The translations under genes were made by a program, and so were the position numbers. Below the pieces are notes generated by a model that saw nothing but the letters and a program-made list of their open reading frames with translations, did no database searches and had not been told where the DNA came from. This document shows positions 7,792 through 18,159 of a stretch of 36,760 nt of DNA, piece after piece (position 1 is the first letter of the stretch; every line of letters starts with the position of its first letter). The DNA lies in assembly GCF_002909235.1 (NCBI RefSeq), contig NZ_PHQQ01000036.1, forward strand, positions 1-36,760. Reading direction: 5' to 3'. The DNA is from Arenibacter catalasegens (GTDB lineage: Bacteria; Bacteroidota; Bacteroidia; Flavobacteriales; Flavobacteriaceae).

Positions 7792-9333
7792 TTAAGATTT
7801 TTTTAGAATTTTCTTGTAAATTTCTTGTATGTCCAATTTATCGTCCATGGTTTTTTGAAGTTCCAATAGGTCTGTAAAAAGTGTTTTGACCTTTTCCGTA
7901 TACTCGGGATTATCGGCCAGATCGTTCATTTCATTGGGATCTTTTTCCAAATCGAATAAAAGCACCTTCTCAATTTTCGGATAAATCAGGAGTTTAAAAC
8001 CATCCTTGCGTATCATACGCTGCACCTCCATGTAGGCTCCGTAGACTCCGTTGTAATGGCTCTCAGTTCTTTCCCCTTTTATGATATCCATAAAACTATT
8101 GAACTGAACATAATCCGGCTTTTCTACTCCTGCCAAATCAAGGGTGGTGGCCATTATATCCTGTAAATATACATCCTGACCCAAAAGCTTGCCCTTGGGA
8201 ATACCTGGGCCCACAACCATCATGGGTATTCTCACGCTATGATCGAACATACTTTGCTTTCCTATTAAGCCGTGATGCCCTACAGAAAGTCCATGGTCCG
8301 CACCGAAAAAGATATAGGTATTATCCATTTTCCCAGAAGCCTCCAAGGAATCCAATATTATCCCGATCTGCTCGTCCATATGGCTCAATAGGGCATAATA
8401 TTCCTGTCGGTGTACCTTCACCGCATATTCCGTCCTTGGAAATGGGGCCAGCGCCTCGTCCCTAAGACCAGGTGGGTTTCCCATATCATCTTTCCATGGA
8501 TATTCAGGCAAGAAATTCTCAGGTACCTTTATATTTTCCAGTGGATACATATCTAAAAAGCGTTGTGGTGCCTGTCTTGGATCATGGGTGGCGTTAAAGG
8601 CCAGATACATAAAGAAGGGGTCCTCCTTTTGCTTTGCCGTTTCCAAAAAGGACAGTGCATCGTCACGGACTACTTCGCTCCAGTGTTTACCACCTTCCCA
8701 AAAGCCACCTTGTAAGGTATCGGTAGGAGACCACTCGGTATCGTCAGGACCCGTAGGCCTGCCATAGCCCAAAGGCATATAATCATTCCAATCCTTCATA
8801 TTACCAGATTCCTCTTTCCATTTTTTTATGGAAGCATCCAGTTGGTTGGCGTGATCTCGGGGCATGCCCGGACGGATATGCTGAGCCTCATTGAAAATAG
8901 TTCCAGCAGGTGCCTGTACATGCCATTTGCCCGTCATATAGGTATCATAACCCTGCTTTTGTAACAATCTGCTCCAGGTCTGGTTCAAAGCGGTTGAATC
9001 TCCCTTGGACCATAATTCACTTTTTTCCTGGGCATTCCAAATATAGGAACCGGAAATGATCATGGCCCGTGATGCTACGCAGATGGCGCCGTTCCAACCG
9101 CCCATATTATAGGCATGCGTAAAGGAAGTGCCACCATTTACCAAGCGATCCAAATTAGGGGTATGGACCTCCTCAAAGCCCAAGGCCCTGATACTTTCAA
9201 AGGTCTGGTCATCGGCGAACAGAAAAATAATATTGGGTTTTTCTCCAGCTTTATTATCTTTTTCAGATCCAGTTGGTTTGCAGGATCCAAGAAGAAGGAT
9301 ACTCAGTAATGGAATGCAATAAAGTAATCTCAT
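7792..9333 (-). CDS. Sulfatase (S1-type, CxASR motif), lipoprotein
   Basis: A 513-aa enzyme with a lipoprotein signal (Cys 18 in LLLGSC), so membrane-anchored, periplasmic or surface-exposed. The N-terminal metal-binding Asp pair is in FLFADDQ (D41/D42). The formylglycine motif is CVASR at residues 85-89, followed by MIISG; Ala replaces the more usual Pro of CxPSR. Further active-site motifs are TGKWHVQ, NATHDPRQAP and FFGADHGLSVGHHG with GKQ. It hydrolyses a sulfate ester, probably on a polysaccharide, after Cys85 is converted to formylglycine by a maturase not in the window. It lies 85 bp downstream of a second sulfatase in the SusCD locus. The substrate position is unknown. Confidence 0.9.
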   Translation of the reverse strand: MRLLYCIPLLSILLLGSCKPTGSEKDNKAGEKPNIIFLFADDQTFESIRALGFEEVHTPNLDRLVNGGTSFTHAYNMGGWNGAICVASRAMIISGSYIWNAQEKSELWSKGDSTALNQTWSRLLQKQGYDTYMTGKWHVQAPAGTIFNEAQHIRPGMPRDHANQLDASIKKWKEESGNMKDWNDYMPLGYGRPTGPDDTEWSPTDTLQGGFWEGGKHWSEVVRDDALSFLETAKQKEDPFFMYLAFNATHDPRQAPQRFLDMYPLENIKVPENFLPEYPWKDDMGNPPGLRDEALAPFPRTEYAVKVHRQEYYALLSHMDEQIGIILDSLEASGKMDNTYIFFGADHGLSVGHHGLIGKQSMFDHSVRIPMMVVGPGIPKGKLLGQDVYLQDIMATTLDLAGVEKPDYVQFNSFMDIIKGERTESHYNGVYGAYMEVQRMIRKDGFKLLIYPKIEKVLLFDLEKDPNEMNDLADNPEYTEKVKTLFTDLLELQKTMDDKLDIQEIYKKILKKS

Positions 9334-9418
9334 ATTGGTAATTTTTGGTTTGATGTAAAATTAATTCTCAACTATTCTTCAATGGAGCAGTTCCACAATT
9401 GTCCTAGCCCTAAAGTAA

Positions 9419-10855
9419 TCAATAATCCTTCCCAAGGGCACTAGTCCCTTGGGAATCCTTCCATTGATTCCAATAGGCGACCATTTCTTTTAACTTTTCA
9501 GGCTGCTCATCCACAAGATTCCTATTCTCGCCAATATCGTTCCCGATATTATAAAGAGCGAAGTGCTGTCCGCCATCATCGCTATAAATCTTATAATCAT
9601 TATCTATCAGGGCCGCTTGGCCTTGAAAATCAAAGGCCAAAGGCTCCTTCCTTGCCTTTATTTCACCTTTTACCATAGGCAATATATCAACCCCATCATA
9701 GGGCCTTTTATTTTTCTTAAGGTCTACCCCTAGGATATTCGCGATGGTCGGAAAATAATCGGAAGTAAAGCATGGTATATCAACCTTTGTTCCAGGCCGT
9801 ATATTTCCTTCCCACTCCATGATACCTGGAACCCGGATTCCCCCTTCGTGCAGGCTTCTTTTTCTACCTGTGAGTCCGTTGGTAAGGCCTTGGGTCCTAC
9901 CGGTGACCGATTTTCCCTCGGGACCATTGTCGCTGGTGTAAAAGAGTACCGTATTTTCGGCAATACCCAATTCCTTCAATCTTTCCCGCAAACGCCCCAC
10001 TTGCTTATCCAAGGCGGTTACAACCCCATAATAATGTTGCTGGTCTTCGGAAAGGTCGGCATAGGGTTTTCGGTCATCTTCTCCTGCCAGAACAGGCAAA
10101 TGGGGAGTATGAAACCAAATAATACTTAAAAATGGCTTATCGCTCCTTACCGCATTTTCTATAAATGGGATGGCCCTATCCATGATTACCCTTGAGTCGT
10201 CCCCTTCCAAATTTTCCTTGGCAATTTGGCCGGGCCCGGTCCAGTAAGAGGTATTGAAATGTTCCCCTTCCTTTAAGTCCTCATTGACATCCCCCGCTGA
10301 TTGCGGTGGCGTTAACATAGGGTCCAACGTGGGCACTTTGGATTCCGTTACAAAACTAACGTCGAAGCCATGTTCCCAAGGTGGGGCATAATCTCCATCA
10401 AATTTCTCCCTTCCTCCCCTATTGGCCTCCACAATATCGCGGGTAAGGGTACCCAAATGCCACTTACCAAAATGGCCTGTAGTGTAGCCAAGACCTTTAA
10501 CCATTTCCCCCAAGGTGATTTCCTCAGGTTTTATATGGCCACAATTGGCATGGCAAATTCCATAGCGCAGTGGATGTCTACCCGTCATTACGCTCCCACG
10601 TGTCGGGGAACATACGGCCGAAGCAGCATAGAAACGTTCAAAAACCGCCCCATTGGCCGCCATGGCATCCAAATTGGGAGTTTTTAGGTGGGGATGTCCA
10701 TTATAGGCCATATCGCCCCAGCCCTGGTCATCTGCCATTAGTAGGATGATATTGGGCCTTTCTTTTTCCGATGGAATGACTTCCGATTTTTTTTTACCTT
10801 CTGAACAACTCACCAAAAATAAGGTGCCAATAACACAAATTTTAACTAATTTCAT
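9419..10855 (-). CDS. Arylsulfatase A-like sulfatase (S1-type, CSPTR motif), lipoprotein
   Basis: A 478-aa enzyme with a lipoprotein signal (Cys 17 in TLFLVSC). It has LLMADDQGWGDMAYNGHP (metal-binding DD), the canonical formylglycine motif CSPTR at residues 82-86 followed by GSVMTGRHP, then FGKWHLGTL, WFHTPHLPV and FYTSDNGPEG. It should remove sulfate from an oligosaccharide imported or held by the SusCD system. It differs strongly from the neighbouring sulfatase, so the two probably act on different sulfate positions; this is inference. It lies between susD and the other sulfatase, all on the minus strand, 237 bp after susD with a hairpin in the gap. Confidence 0.92.
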   Translation of the reverse strand: MKLVKICVIGTLFLVSCSEGKKKSEVIPSEKERPNIILLMADDQGWGDMAYNGHPHLKTPNLDAMAANGAVFERFYAASAVCSPTRGSVMTGRHPLRYGICHANCGHIKPEEITLGEMVKGLGYTTGHFGKWHLGTLTRDIVEANRGGREKFDGDYAPPWEHGFDVSFVTESKVPTLDPMLTPPQSAGDVNEDLKEGEHFNTSYWTGPGQIAKENLEGDDSRVIMDRAIPFIENAVRSDKPFLSIIWFHTPHLPVLAGEDDRKPYADLSEDQQHYYGVVTALDKQVGRLRERLKELGIAENTVLFYTSDNGPEGKSVTGRTQGLTNGLTGRKRSLHEGGIRVPGIMEWEGNIRPGTKVDIPCFTSDYFPTIANILGVDLKKNKRPYDGVDILPMVKGEIKARKEPLAFDFQGQAALIDNDYKIYSDDGGQHFALYNIGNDIGENRNLVDEQPEKLKEMVAYWNQWKDSQGTSALGKDY

Positions 10856-11006
10856 ATTACAACATTTATCTTTAAAGCAAGTACTTTTTTAAAAAAAGCA
10901 CGTCAAGAACTCAAAAAAACATCTTTCGAATACAATTGTGAAGTTAAAAAAATAAAGATTAGAAATGAAAAAACCCTGTTTTCAACTTTTTCAAAACAAA
11001 ATTATT

Positions 11007-11034
11007 GGCTGAGGAAATTTTAATCTCCCCAGCC
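11007..11034 (-). terminator. Hairpin between susD and the sulfatases
   Basis: Inverted repeat with arms GGCTGAGGA and TCTCCCCAGCC around an AT loop. On the minus strand it follows the susD stop codon by about 60 bp and is followed by AATAATTTTG. It could reduce read-through from the highly expressed susCD pair into the sulfatase genes. The downstream T content is modest. Confidence 0.4.
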
Positions 11035-11092
11035 TAAATTTCTTAATTAAAACATCCACTAAACATCATTTGAATACATACAAAAAGTAATC

Positions 11093-12544
11093 TTACCAAC
11101 CTGGATTTTGAGTTAAATTGGTGTTTAAGCGAATTTGATTGTCAGGAATCGGAAAGAGCAGCTTAAAGTCCTCAACATTCTTGCCCTGTGCCCGCATTAC
11201 GCTCAAAAACAGACCTCTTCGTTTTAGATCCCATGCTCTTTGCCCTTCAAATGCCAACTCAAATCTCCTTTCGTCCAAAACTGCAGTCCTGAAGTCATCT
11301 TGTGACAGGCTGGATAAATCGGGAAGATCGGATTCTATTCCATTTCGTGCCCTTTCACGTACTTTGTTAATCCACACATACTTTAGATTATCTGCTGGAT
11401 CCACTTCATTTAAGGCCTCGGAAGCAATTAACAAAACATCCGCATACCTAATAACATTGAAATTAACTCCTGATTGTAACTCCTTTGCACGATCATCAAA
11501 TTTGCTCACATAGAAAGGATAGACCCCAGGACCGTAAGCCTCTTCCATGGTTATGGTACCTGTAACCCCGTCAATATGTTCATAGCTATCTGCTATAGTA
11601 ACGGATCGGCGATATGATATTGGGTTTTCAGCATTAAACTCTTCACTAGGCGCAATTGAACCACCCACCACAGTATTAGCCCAAAAAGAATTACCATATT
11701 GCCCAGGTAGTGCTCTTGGACCAAACGAACCTGGAATATTGTTATTTCTTTCGCCGCTTAAATACTGAATTTGATAAACATGTTCTATACCGTTATTATT
11801 TTCTGTTTTAAACGCATTGGCATAATCCGTAAAAAGGTCATAATCACCTGAGTCAATTACATTTTTAGAGTGCTTCAAGGCATTTGGAAAATCACCTCTA
11901 TAAAGATATATTCTAGCCAGTAATGCATCCGCAATATGAGCATTAAATCTTCCGGCCGCACTAGTGGTTGGTAACTCCAAGGCGGCTTCTGTCAGATCCC
12001 TTATGATCAAACTATAAACTTCATCAACGGAAGCCCTAGGAGCATCTACCTCATCAAAGCCTACAGTCGGGGTCTCATAAATTGGCACTCCTCCCATAGC
12101 CCGGACTAAATGCCAATAAAAGAGGGCTCGAAGCGCTTTAGCCTCTGAGACAATATCGGCTTTCTTATCCGAATCAAAATCAATTTCTGACGTAAATAGT
12201 GCTACTTCATTGGCTAAATTAATTCCATCATACGCAGAACTCCAAAATCCTTCAGTAAGACCATTATTATAAGTAAACTCATCCCACTCGAATAAATCAG
12301 ATACATTGGGCGAGACAGTTGCATTGTCAGCATTTACCTCTCCATAATTAATGGCCATGTTGCCGTATAAGCTATATACGGAATTATAAACACCATACAA
12401 TCCTGCAATGGCATCATCTTCAGAGGAATAAAAATTTGCTATACTTATGTTTCCTGCTGGATTCTCTTCAAGATAACTTTCACATGATGTCAAGAACAAT
12501 GCGAACGTAATCAAAATACTTATTGTATATTTTATATTTTTCAT
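11093..12544 (-). CDS. susD: SusD/RagB family glycan-binding outer-membrane lipoprotein
   Basis: A 483-aa surface lipoprotein (Cys 21 in LFLTSCESYLEENP). The N-terminus has the SusD pattern (NFYSSEDDAIAGLYGVYNSVY) and the helical TPR-like core (AKALRALFYWHLVRAMGGVPIYETP, ADALLARIYLYRGD). The C-terminus ends with the family-typical ERRFELAFEGQRAWDLKRRG, LFPIPDNQI and NPGW. It caps the SusC barrel and captures extracellular oligosaccharide. It lies 18 bp downstream of susC on the same strand. Together with two sulfatases, the likely ligand is a sulfated polysaccharide; the exact glycan cannot be read from sequence. Confidence 0.95.
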   Translation of the reverse strand: MKNIKYTISILITFALFLTSCESYLEENPAGNISIANFYSSEDDAIAGLYGVYNSVYSLYGNMAINYGEVNADNATVSPNVSDLFEWDEFTYNNGLTEGFWSSAYDGINLANEVALFTSEIDFDSDKKADIVSEAKALRALFYWHLVRAMGGVPIYETPTVGFDEVDAPRASVDEVYSLIIRDLTEAALELPTTSAAGRFNAHIADALLARIYLYRGDFPNALKHSKNVIDSGDYDLFTDYANAFKTENNNGIEHVYQIQYLSGERNNNIPGSFGPRALPGQYGNSFWANTVVGGSIAPSEEFNAENPISYRRSVTIADSYEHIDGVTGTITMEEAYGPGVYPFYVSKFDDRAKELQSGVNFNVIRYADVLLIASEALNEVDPADNLKYVWINKVRERARNGIESDLPDLSSLSQDDFRTAVLDERRFELAFEGQRAWDLKRRGLFLSVMRAQGKNVEDFKLLFPIPDNQIRLNTNLTQNPGW

Positions 12545-12562
12545 GATATTTTCCTCTTTAAA

Positions 12563-15500
12563 TTAAAAGCCCAATTTTACACCCAACCTAAAGCTTCTTG
12601 ACGACGGATAGGCACCATTGTCAACGCCAAAACTAACATTGTTAGTGGCATATAAATCCACTTCCGGGTCAAAACCTGAATAATTGGTAATGGTAATTAG
12701 ATTATCAGCAGCAATAAAAAGTTGCGCGCTTCTGCACCAATCCAAGCCAAGTTGATCAATTGGAAGGTTATAGGAGAGATTTATTGTTTTAACTCTCAGA
12801 TATGAACCATCCTCTACGTTTCTATCGCTGAAATTCTTCCACTCACCTGCATTAGTCAGAGGTGCCTCAATGGTATTTCCTGATCCGGGACCGGTCCATC
12901 GTTCATCAAATGCTTTTTGCAGTACATTGTGTTTTTGGGGCTGGGCGTATAGGCCAATAGTGTTCATATTAGCCACGTCGTTCCCTTGACTTCCATTAAT
13001 AAAGATGGAAAGATTGAGATTATTATATGAAAAAGTATTGGTGAATCCATATATGAAATCTGGATTGGGATCACCTACCACTTCTCTATCATCCAAATTT
13101 GTCTTAAATCCATCACCATTCAGATCCCTATATTTTGGCAGTCCTACCCTATTTACACCCCCAACAGTATTACCTGCAGCTATAATATCTTCTTCCGATT
13201 CCCAGATTCCCTCAAAACGATAACCAAAAAACTGGCCTAATGGTTTGCCTACACGAGCTATTGAATAACCATAACCCGTCTCGCCCCTACCAATTCCATT
13301 AATTAGCTCTTCTGTCCCATCAGGAAGTTCCAGAAGTTTATTTCGATTAAAGGAAATGTTGAAATTGGAGCTCCATGACAGTTTTCCAAAATTATGGTTG
13401 TAGCCAAGATCAAACTCAAAGCCCCTGTTTTCTACTTTTCCAATATTTTGTACACTTGTAGCATAACCTGATTGGGTTGGTATGGCTACACTTAATAAAA
13501 GGTCTTCAGTGGTTTTTACATAATAACCTGCTTCCAAATTCAAACTTCCATCAAGGAAACCCATTTCAAGGCCGAGGTCAGTCTGTTTGGTACGCTCCCA
13601 TTTTAAATCTGGGTTGTTGATTCGATTGGGAGCTAGGCCGACAACAGGAACACCTCCAATAATAGGTTGTCCGGTTGCTGCGTAAAGCGCCAAGGAATTA
13701 TAGGCTCCAATAGACTCGTTGCCTGTTAAACCATAACTTCCTCTTAGTTTTAACGCACTGAACACGTTTAGGTCCTTAATAAAATCTTCCTCTACCAATC
13801 GCCATGCCAGCGCCCCCGAAGGGAAAACACCCCATTTTTTACCATTTCCAAATTTCGAAGATCCGTCCCTACGAATTGATGCTGTAGCTATATATTTATT
13901 GTCAAATACATAATTGGCCCTTCCCAAATAAGATAGTAAAGCGGTTTCCGTTGCTCCACTTTTTGAGGGTCGCGGATCCGAACCAAGCTCTAAATTATTA
14001 AACTGCACTAAATCTGTAAAAAAATCGTCTGTACGGGAGAACGCACTTTCCAATTTGTTGGTTTGGAAAGTATACCCTATAACCGCATCCAAGCGATGCA
14101 GGTCGCCAAAACTCTTGTTGTAGTTAAAGGTATATTCAGCCAACAAATTGGTTCTCTGAACATTACCTATTGAAGCAATACCATTATTGGGTAGTGCTTG
14201 TGTTTCTGCTGTTGTGGGTGTGTAAGCGTTCCGTTTAGAATTAATTAAATCAGCACCAAAATTGGCCTTAAAAGAAAAACCATTGAACAGCTCATATTGC
14301 AAAAAAGCATTACTTAGAATACGTGTATTATAAGTAATGTCTGTACGTGTTTTGGCTATAGAAACAGGATTCTCGAGAACCTTTACGGTTTCATCATGAT
14401 TATGAACATAATTCCCCTCACTATCGGTTACAGGAATTACAGGTGTGGTAGCTAGGGCATTCCAAAGTGGTGTGTCATTTTGATAACCTCCACCATCTGA
14501 ATCCACAGCATCATTAATAGTTCTTGTAATATTGGTGTTCATTCCAAATTTTAGTCTTTCTCCCAAATCTTGATCTAGATTAAATTTTAATCCTGCCCGT
14601 TTAAAGTTAGATTCGATAATTATACCATCTTGATCCATATAACTACCCGAAACCAAATATCGAGTACCTTCCCGACCGCCTGAAACTGTAAGGCCGTAAT
14701 TATTGGTGATTGCGGTTCTAAATATTTGATCTTGCCAATCAGTACCTTCTCCAAGTTCTTCTGGCATTGGTTTATTTATACCGTCATAAATAAGTGGTTG
14801 ATTGTTATTAGTGGCCCATTCATTTGTTAAAATGGCCAACTCCTCTGCGTTCGCTAAATCTAATTTTTTTCTTACTGTACTTACACCTGTCGAATATTCA
14901 AAATCTATTTTGGCCTTACCAACACTTCCCCTTTTGGTTGTAACTATTACAACGCCATTTGCCCCCCTAGCACCATAAATGGCAGTAGCCGAAGCATCTT
15001 TCAAAACTTCGATCGAGGCTATTTCTCCCGGGCTAATACTTGTTAGCGGATCACTGGCTGAAGCTCTATTGCCTCCAGCTTCTGGAGTGGTGTTACCATT
15101 ATCTATTGGAAATCCATCAACTACATAAAGTGGCTGACTAGAAGCGTTTATTGAATTAGTACCTCTTACTCTAATTCGGATTCCCCCACCAGGCGCATTG
15201 GAAGCAGCCCTGACATCCACACCAGAGGCCTTACCCTGCAAGGCTTGAACAAAAGTGTTAGAAGGTGTTTTCTCCAAATCGACGCCCTTAACCGAAGAAA
15301 CCGAACCAGTTAAATCTTTCTTGCGAACTGTTCCGTAACCAACCACAATAACTTCATCCAAACCTGCAGCATCTTCCTCTAAAGTAACGGTAAGATTTGT
15401 TTGTCCGTTAAGAGGGATCTCCTTGGTCGCATATCCAATGTACGAAACAACAAGGGTCACATTTTCATTGGCTACTTCAATAGTAAAATTACCATCAAAA

Positions 15501-16012
15501 TCCGCCGTAACACCATTGGAGGTGCCTTTCTCCACAATGTTCGCACCAGGTAGCGGATTTCCATCTTGATCCGTTATAGTGCCTGACACCTGAATCTGGG
15601 GTGTTTTTGAATTTACTTTCTGGCTATCTTCAATCACTGAAGCCTGTATTTTAAGTTTCGTAAGTAATATTTTACGATCATCTACCTCATAATTAATGCC
15701 TTCCTTGCCGAAAAGTAGTTCCAAAACCCGATTTATAGAAACTTTTTTAACGTTAATAGAAACTCTACGATTTAAATCCACCGTCTTAGTGTTGAATATG
15801 AACTTGAACTCGGTATTGGCCTCAATCTGATCGATAACCTCTTCCATAGTGGCGTTTCCAAGATCCAAGGATATTTTAGTTTTCTGTGAATACGACGAAT
15901 TGGCCTGCATTACAAAGGTTACGGTAATTAAAAAAAGAAGTGATAACTTCATTTTTAAATCTAATTTTAAGCGCCAAGGGATTATTCCCTCGGACTTTGT
16001 TGGTTTTTTCAT
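12563..16012 (-). CDS. susC: SusC/RagA family TonB-linked outer-membrane transporter with STN domain
   Basis: An 1149-aa protein. The extended N-terminus before the hydrophobic core (MKLSLLFLITVTFVMQANSS) is typical of SusC starts. Domains in order: STN (about 45-120, KISLDLGNATMEEVIDQIE), carboxypeptidase-regulatory-like domain (about 140-215, GTITDQDGNPLPGANI), TonB box and plug (VVGYGTVRKKDLTGSV, then IEVLKDASATAIYGARGANGV), and a 22-strand barrel to the end. The STN domain couples transport to the FecR anti-sigma factor encoded immediately upstream. With SusD it forms the energised importer of the locus. It is full length with no visible defect. Confidence 0.96.
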   Translation of the reverse strand: MKKPTKSEGIIPWRLKLDLKMKLSLLFLITVTFVMQANSSYSQKTKISLDLGNATMEEVIDQIEANTEFKFIFNTKTVDLNRRVSINVKKVSINRVLELLFGKEGINYEVDDRKILLTKLKIQASVIEDSQKVNSKTPQIQVSGTITDQDGNPLPGANIVEKGTSNGVTADFDGNFTIEVANENVTLVVSYIGYATKEIPLNGQTNLTVTLEEDAAGLDEVIVVGYGTVRKKDLTGSVSSVKGVDLEKTPSNTFVQALQGKASGVDVRAASNAPGGGIRIRVRGTNSINASSQPLYVVDGFPIDNGNTTPEAGGNRASASDPLTSISPGEIASIEVLKDASATAIYGARGANGVVIVTTKRGSVGKAKIDFEYSTGVSTVRKKLDLANAEELAILTNEWATNNNQPLIYDGINKPMPEELGEGTDWQDQIFRTAITNNYGLTVSGGREGTRYLVSGSYMDQDGIIIESNFKRAGLKFNLDQDLGERLKFGMNTNITRTINDAVDSDGGGYQNDTPLWNALATTPVIPVTDSEGNYVHNHDETVKVLENPVSIAKTRTDITYNTRILSNAFLQYELFNGFSFKANFGADLINSKRNAYTPTTAETQALPNNGIASIGNVQRTNLLAEYTFNYNKSFGDLHRLDAVIGYTFQTNKLESAFSRTDDFFTDLVQFNNLELGSDPRPSKSGATETALLSYLGRANYVFDNKYIATASIRRDGSSKFGNGKKWGVFPSGALAWRLVEEDFIKDLNVFSALKLRGSYGLTGNESIGAYNSLALYAATGQPIIGGVPVVGLAPNRINNPDLKWERTKQTDLGLEMGFLDGSLNLEAGYYVKTTEDLLLSVAIPTQSGYATSVQNIGKVENRGFEFDLGYNHNFGKLSWSSNFNISFNRNKLLELPDGTEELINGIGRGETGYGYSIARVGKPLGQFFGYRFEGIWESEEDIIAAGNTVGGVNRVGLPKYRDLNGDGFKTNLDDREVVGDPNPDFIYGFTNTFSYNNLNLSIFINGSQGNDVANMNTIGLYAQPQKHNVLQKAFDERWTGPGSGNTIEAPLTNAGEWKNFSDRNVEDGSYLRVKTINLSYNLPIDQLGLDWCRSAQLFIAADNLITITNYSGFDPEVDLYATNNVSFGVDNGAYPSSRSFRLGVKLGF

Positions 16013-16178
16013 AATTTTGAATGTTTACTAGTGGTTATACTTTCTTTGTTGTAATCACTTTACGAAATCGGGAAATGTTACAGCATTTTCCGATTTTTTT
16101 ATTTCTGATTTCTAGGAATATCAAAAATTGCAAAAGCGATTAATTTGACTCACTTGGTTTTTCCATAAGTATTCTGGT

Positions 16179-17339
16179 TTAATTGATTATTATTTTGTTT
16201 TCTATAATTTTGTATTCAATTTGATAAACCTTGTTGAAGTAGTTAAATACTTGCTCAATGGTCTCATGTTCAGTTTCAATAGTAGCATTAAAAGTTTCGG
16301 ATGCCAATTTTTTGTTATTGTTTATGATAACTACATTGTAATGTCGCTCAAGTTTATGTATAATATTTTCGAACGAAATATTTCTAAAAACTAAATTTCC
16401 ATTCATCCAAGAGGTATATATGGCAGTGTTCACCTCTTCCTTGGAAATATTATTATCCGACTTATTAAAGACGCCCATAAAACCTGGCTCCAATAAAACT
16501 TCCCCTTTCCTGGATATTGCCCCATTAGACTCCATAAGACTTACCGAACCATCCACCAAAACAACTTCAGTATTACTATCCTCCTGATAGTTGGATACAT
16601 TAAATTTGGTGCCGTATACCTTGATATTGAGCTCTTGCGCGTTAACTACGAAAGAATGTTCTTTATCATGGGCCACATCAAAAAAGGCCTCTCCTGATAA
16701 AAAGACCTGACGCTGCTGTCCTTTTAAAAAACTAATTGGATACTTAATTGAACTCCCTGAATTTAAATGAACATTGGTACCATCGGACAGCACAACATGA
16801 AATTGTTTGCCATTGGGCACTCTTAAAGTACTATAGACCAATTTCACATCAGCGCCCTCTTCGTAGACAAGTTTATTTCCCTGATGGACACCTACTACCT
16901 TACCTTTGGAATCCATAACTTGGGAAGACCCATCTTCGGAGATAACTTCTACATTTCCATTTTCCAATTCCAGTGTAATTGCGTCCGTTCTAGGTACTAT
17001 AACATTGTTTTCACTTTTTTGATAAATACCTTGCTGCCAAAAGATACCAACACCAATAAAAAATATAGCAATTGCCGCATATTTCATTACCGATAATAAT
17101 CGTCGTCCTTTTAAGCCCTGTTTTTCTTTTCTAATCTCTTTTTGGAGCACCTCTTTAATTTTATTTATATCGGAGTCGTTCATAGCCAAAGTAATCGCAA
17201 AATGCGTTTTTATAAAATCCTTAAAAATTAGTTGATTTTCCTCATCTTCTATCCAACCATTAAGCACATCCAAATCTTCCGAATTGGAGGATTGGTTGAG
17301 AAATTTCACAATGAGGTTTTCCATTTTTGAGGGAATCAT
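16179..17339 (-). CDS. FecR family anti-sigma factor
   Basis: A 386-aa inner-membrane regulator. The N-terminal cytoplasmic part (about 1-80) binds the sigma factor. One membrane span lies at about 83-103 (MKYAAIAIFFIGVGIFW). The periplasmic FecR domain follows (about 165-270: PNGKQFHVVLSDGTNVHLNSGS, FLSGEAFFDV, YGTKFNVSNY). The C-terminal DUF4974-type domain (about 315-386: FRNISFENIIHKLERHYNV) is expected to contact the STN domain of SusC. It lies between susC and the divergent ECF sigma gene. An in-frame ATG five codons downstream (17324) is an alternative start. Confidence 0.93.
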   Translation of the reverse strand: MIPSKMENLIVKFLNQSSNSEDLDVLNGWIEDEENQLIFKDFIKTHFAITLAMNDSDINKIKEVLQKEIRKEKQGLKGRRLLSVMKYAAIAIFFIGVGIFWQQGIYQKSENNVIVPRTDAITLELENGNVEVISEDGSSQVMDSKGKVVGVHQGNKLVYEEGADVKLVYSTLRVPNGKQFHVVLSDGTNVHLNSGSSIKYPISFLKGQQRQVFLSGEAFFDVAHDKEHSFVVNAQELNIKVYGTKFNVSNYQEDSNTEVVLVDGSVSLMESNGAISRKGEVLLEPGFMGVFNKSDNNISKEEVNTAIYTSWMNGNLVFRNISFENIIHKLERHYNVVIINNNKKLASETFNATIETEHETIEQVFNYFNKVYQIEYKIIENKIIIN

Positions 17340-17457
17340 CTTCTACACATTCTTTTTTATATTACAAGACAGAATTACCATACCCTAACTTTTTATCGTA
17401 TTATTTTTTCATCATCATATTATTTTTAGTATTATTTTGCCATATAATTATGTTTTA

Positions 17458-18048
17458 ATGAATTTTGATGATAATGCCATTTTAATACAGAACCTTGTAA
17501 ACGGGAACGAAAAGGCCTATATGTTCCTTTTGGACACCTATCACAGAAGATTAAATGCCTATGCCCTAACATTGGTCAGTGACCAAGACCAAGCTAAGGA
17601 TATTGTGCAAAACGTATTCCTTAAAACATGGAAATCACGTAAAAAACTAAAAACACAATTTTCCATTCAAAGTTTTTTATACAAGGCCGTCTACAATGAA
17701 TTCATAAACAGCTATCAAAAGAATAAGGCGATGATGTTATTACAACATAAATATTTAGAGTCGTTGGGGGAGGTTGTAGAGGAAACCGATGAGAACATGA
17801 TCGTTCGGATGATTACCATCGTGAACACTGAAATAGAAAATCTACCCCCTAAATGTCAAAAGGTATTTATCCTAAGCAAAAAAGAAGGTCTTACCAACAT
17901 TGAAATATCTGAACACCTGAACGTCTCCATTAAAACAGTGGAAGCCCAAATCACTAAGGCGTTCACTATCTTAAGGGGTAAATTAGGGGAAAAGTACAAA
18001 ATGATTATGTTGATCGTCTTTGGGAGCGAAACAAAAGGATTGGTTTAA
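17458..18048 (+). CDS. ECF RNA polymerase sigma factor (RpoE-like)
   Basis: A protein of 196 aa from the ATG at 17458; the in-frame ATG at 17437 adds seven residues and is less likely. Region 2 (DDNAILIQNLVNGNEKAY, DQDQAKDIVQNVFLKTWKSR) and region 4 (LPPKCQKVFILSKKEGL, then SEHLNVSIKTVEAQITKA) are both complete. It is transcribed divergently from fecR with about 120 bp between them. By the Fec-type trans-envelope model it is released when SusC binds its ligand and then activates susCD and perhaps the sulfatases. No sigma-specific promoter could be assigned by eye. Confidence 0.94.
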   Translation: MNFDDNAILIQNLVNGNEKAYMFLLDTYHRRLNAYALTLVSDQDQAKDIVQNVFLKTWKSRKKLKTQFSIQSFLYKAVYNEFINSYQKNKAMMLLQHKYLESLGEVVEETDENMIVRMITIVNTEIENLPPKCQKVFILSKKEGLTNIEISEHLNVSIKTVEAQITKAFTILRGKLGEKYKMIMLIVFGSETKGLV

Positions 18049-18159
18049 TGACATTTTATCACGATTATAATCTTTTAAACCAATGCTAATTTCCGGTGAC
18101 TTATTGCACCTCAATTCCAACTTAACCCAATAAATACGGTATTTTAATTTTTTTTATCG

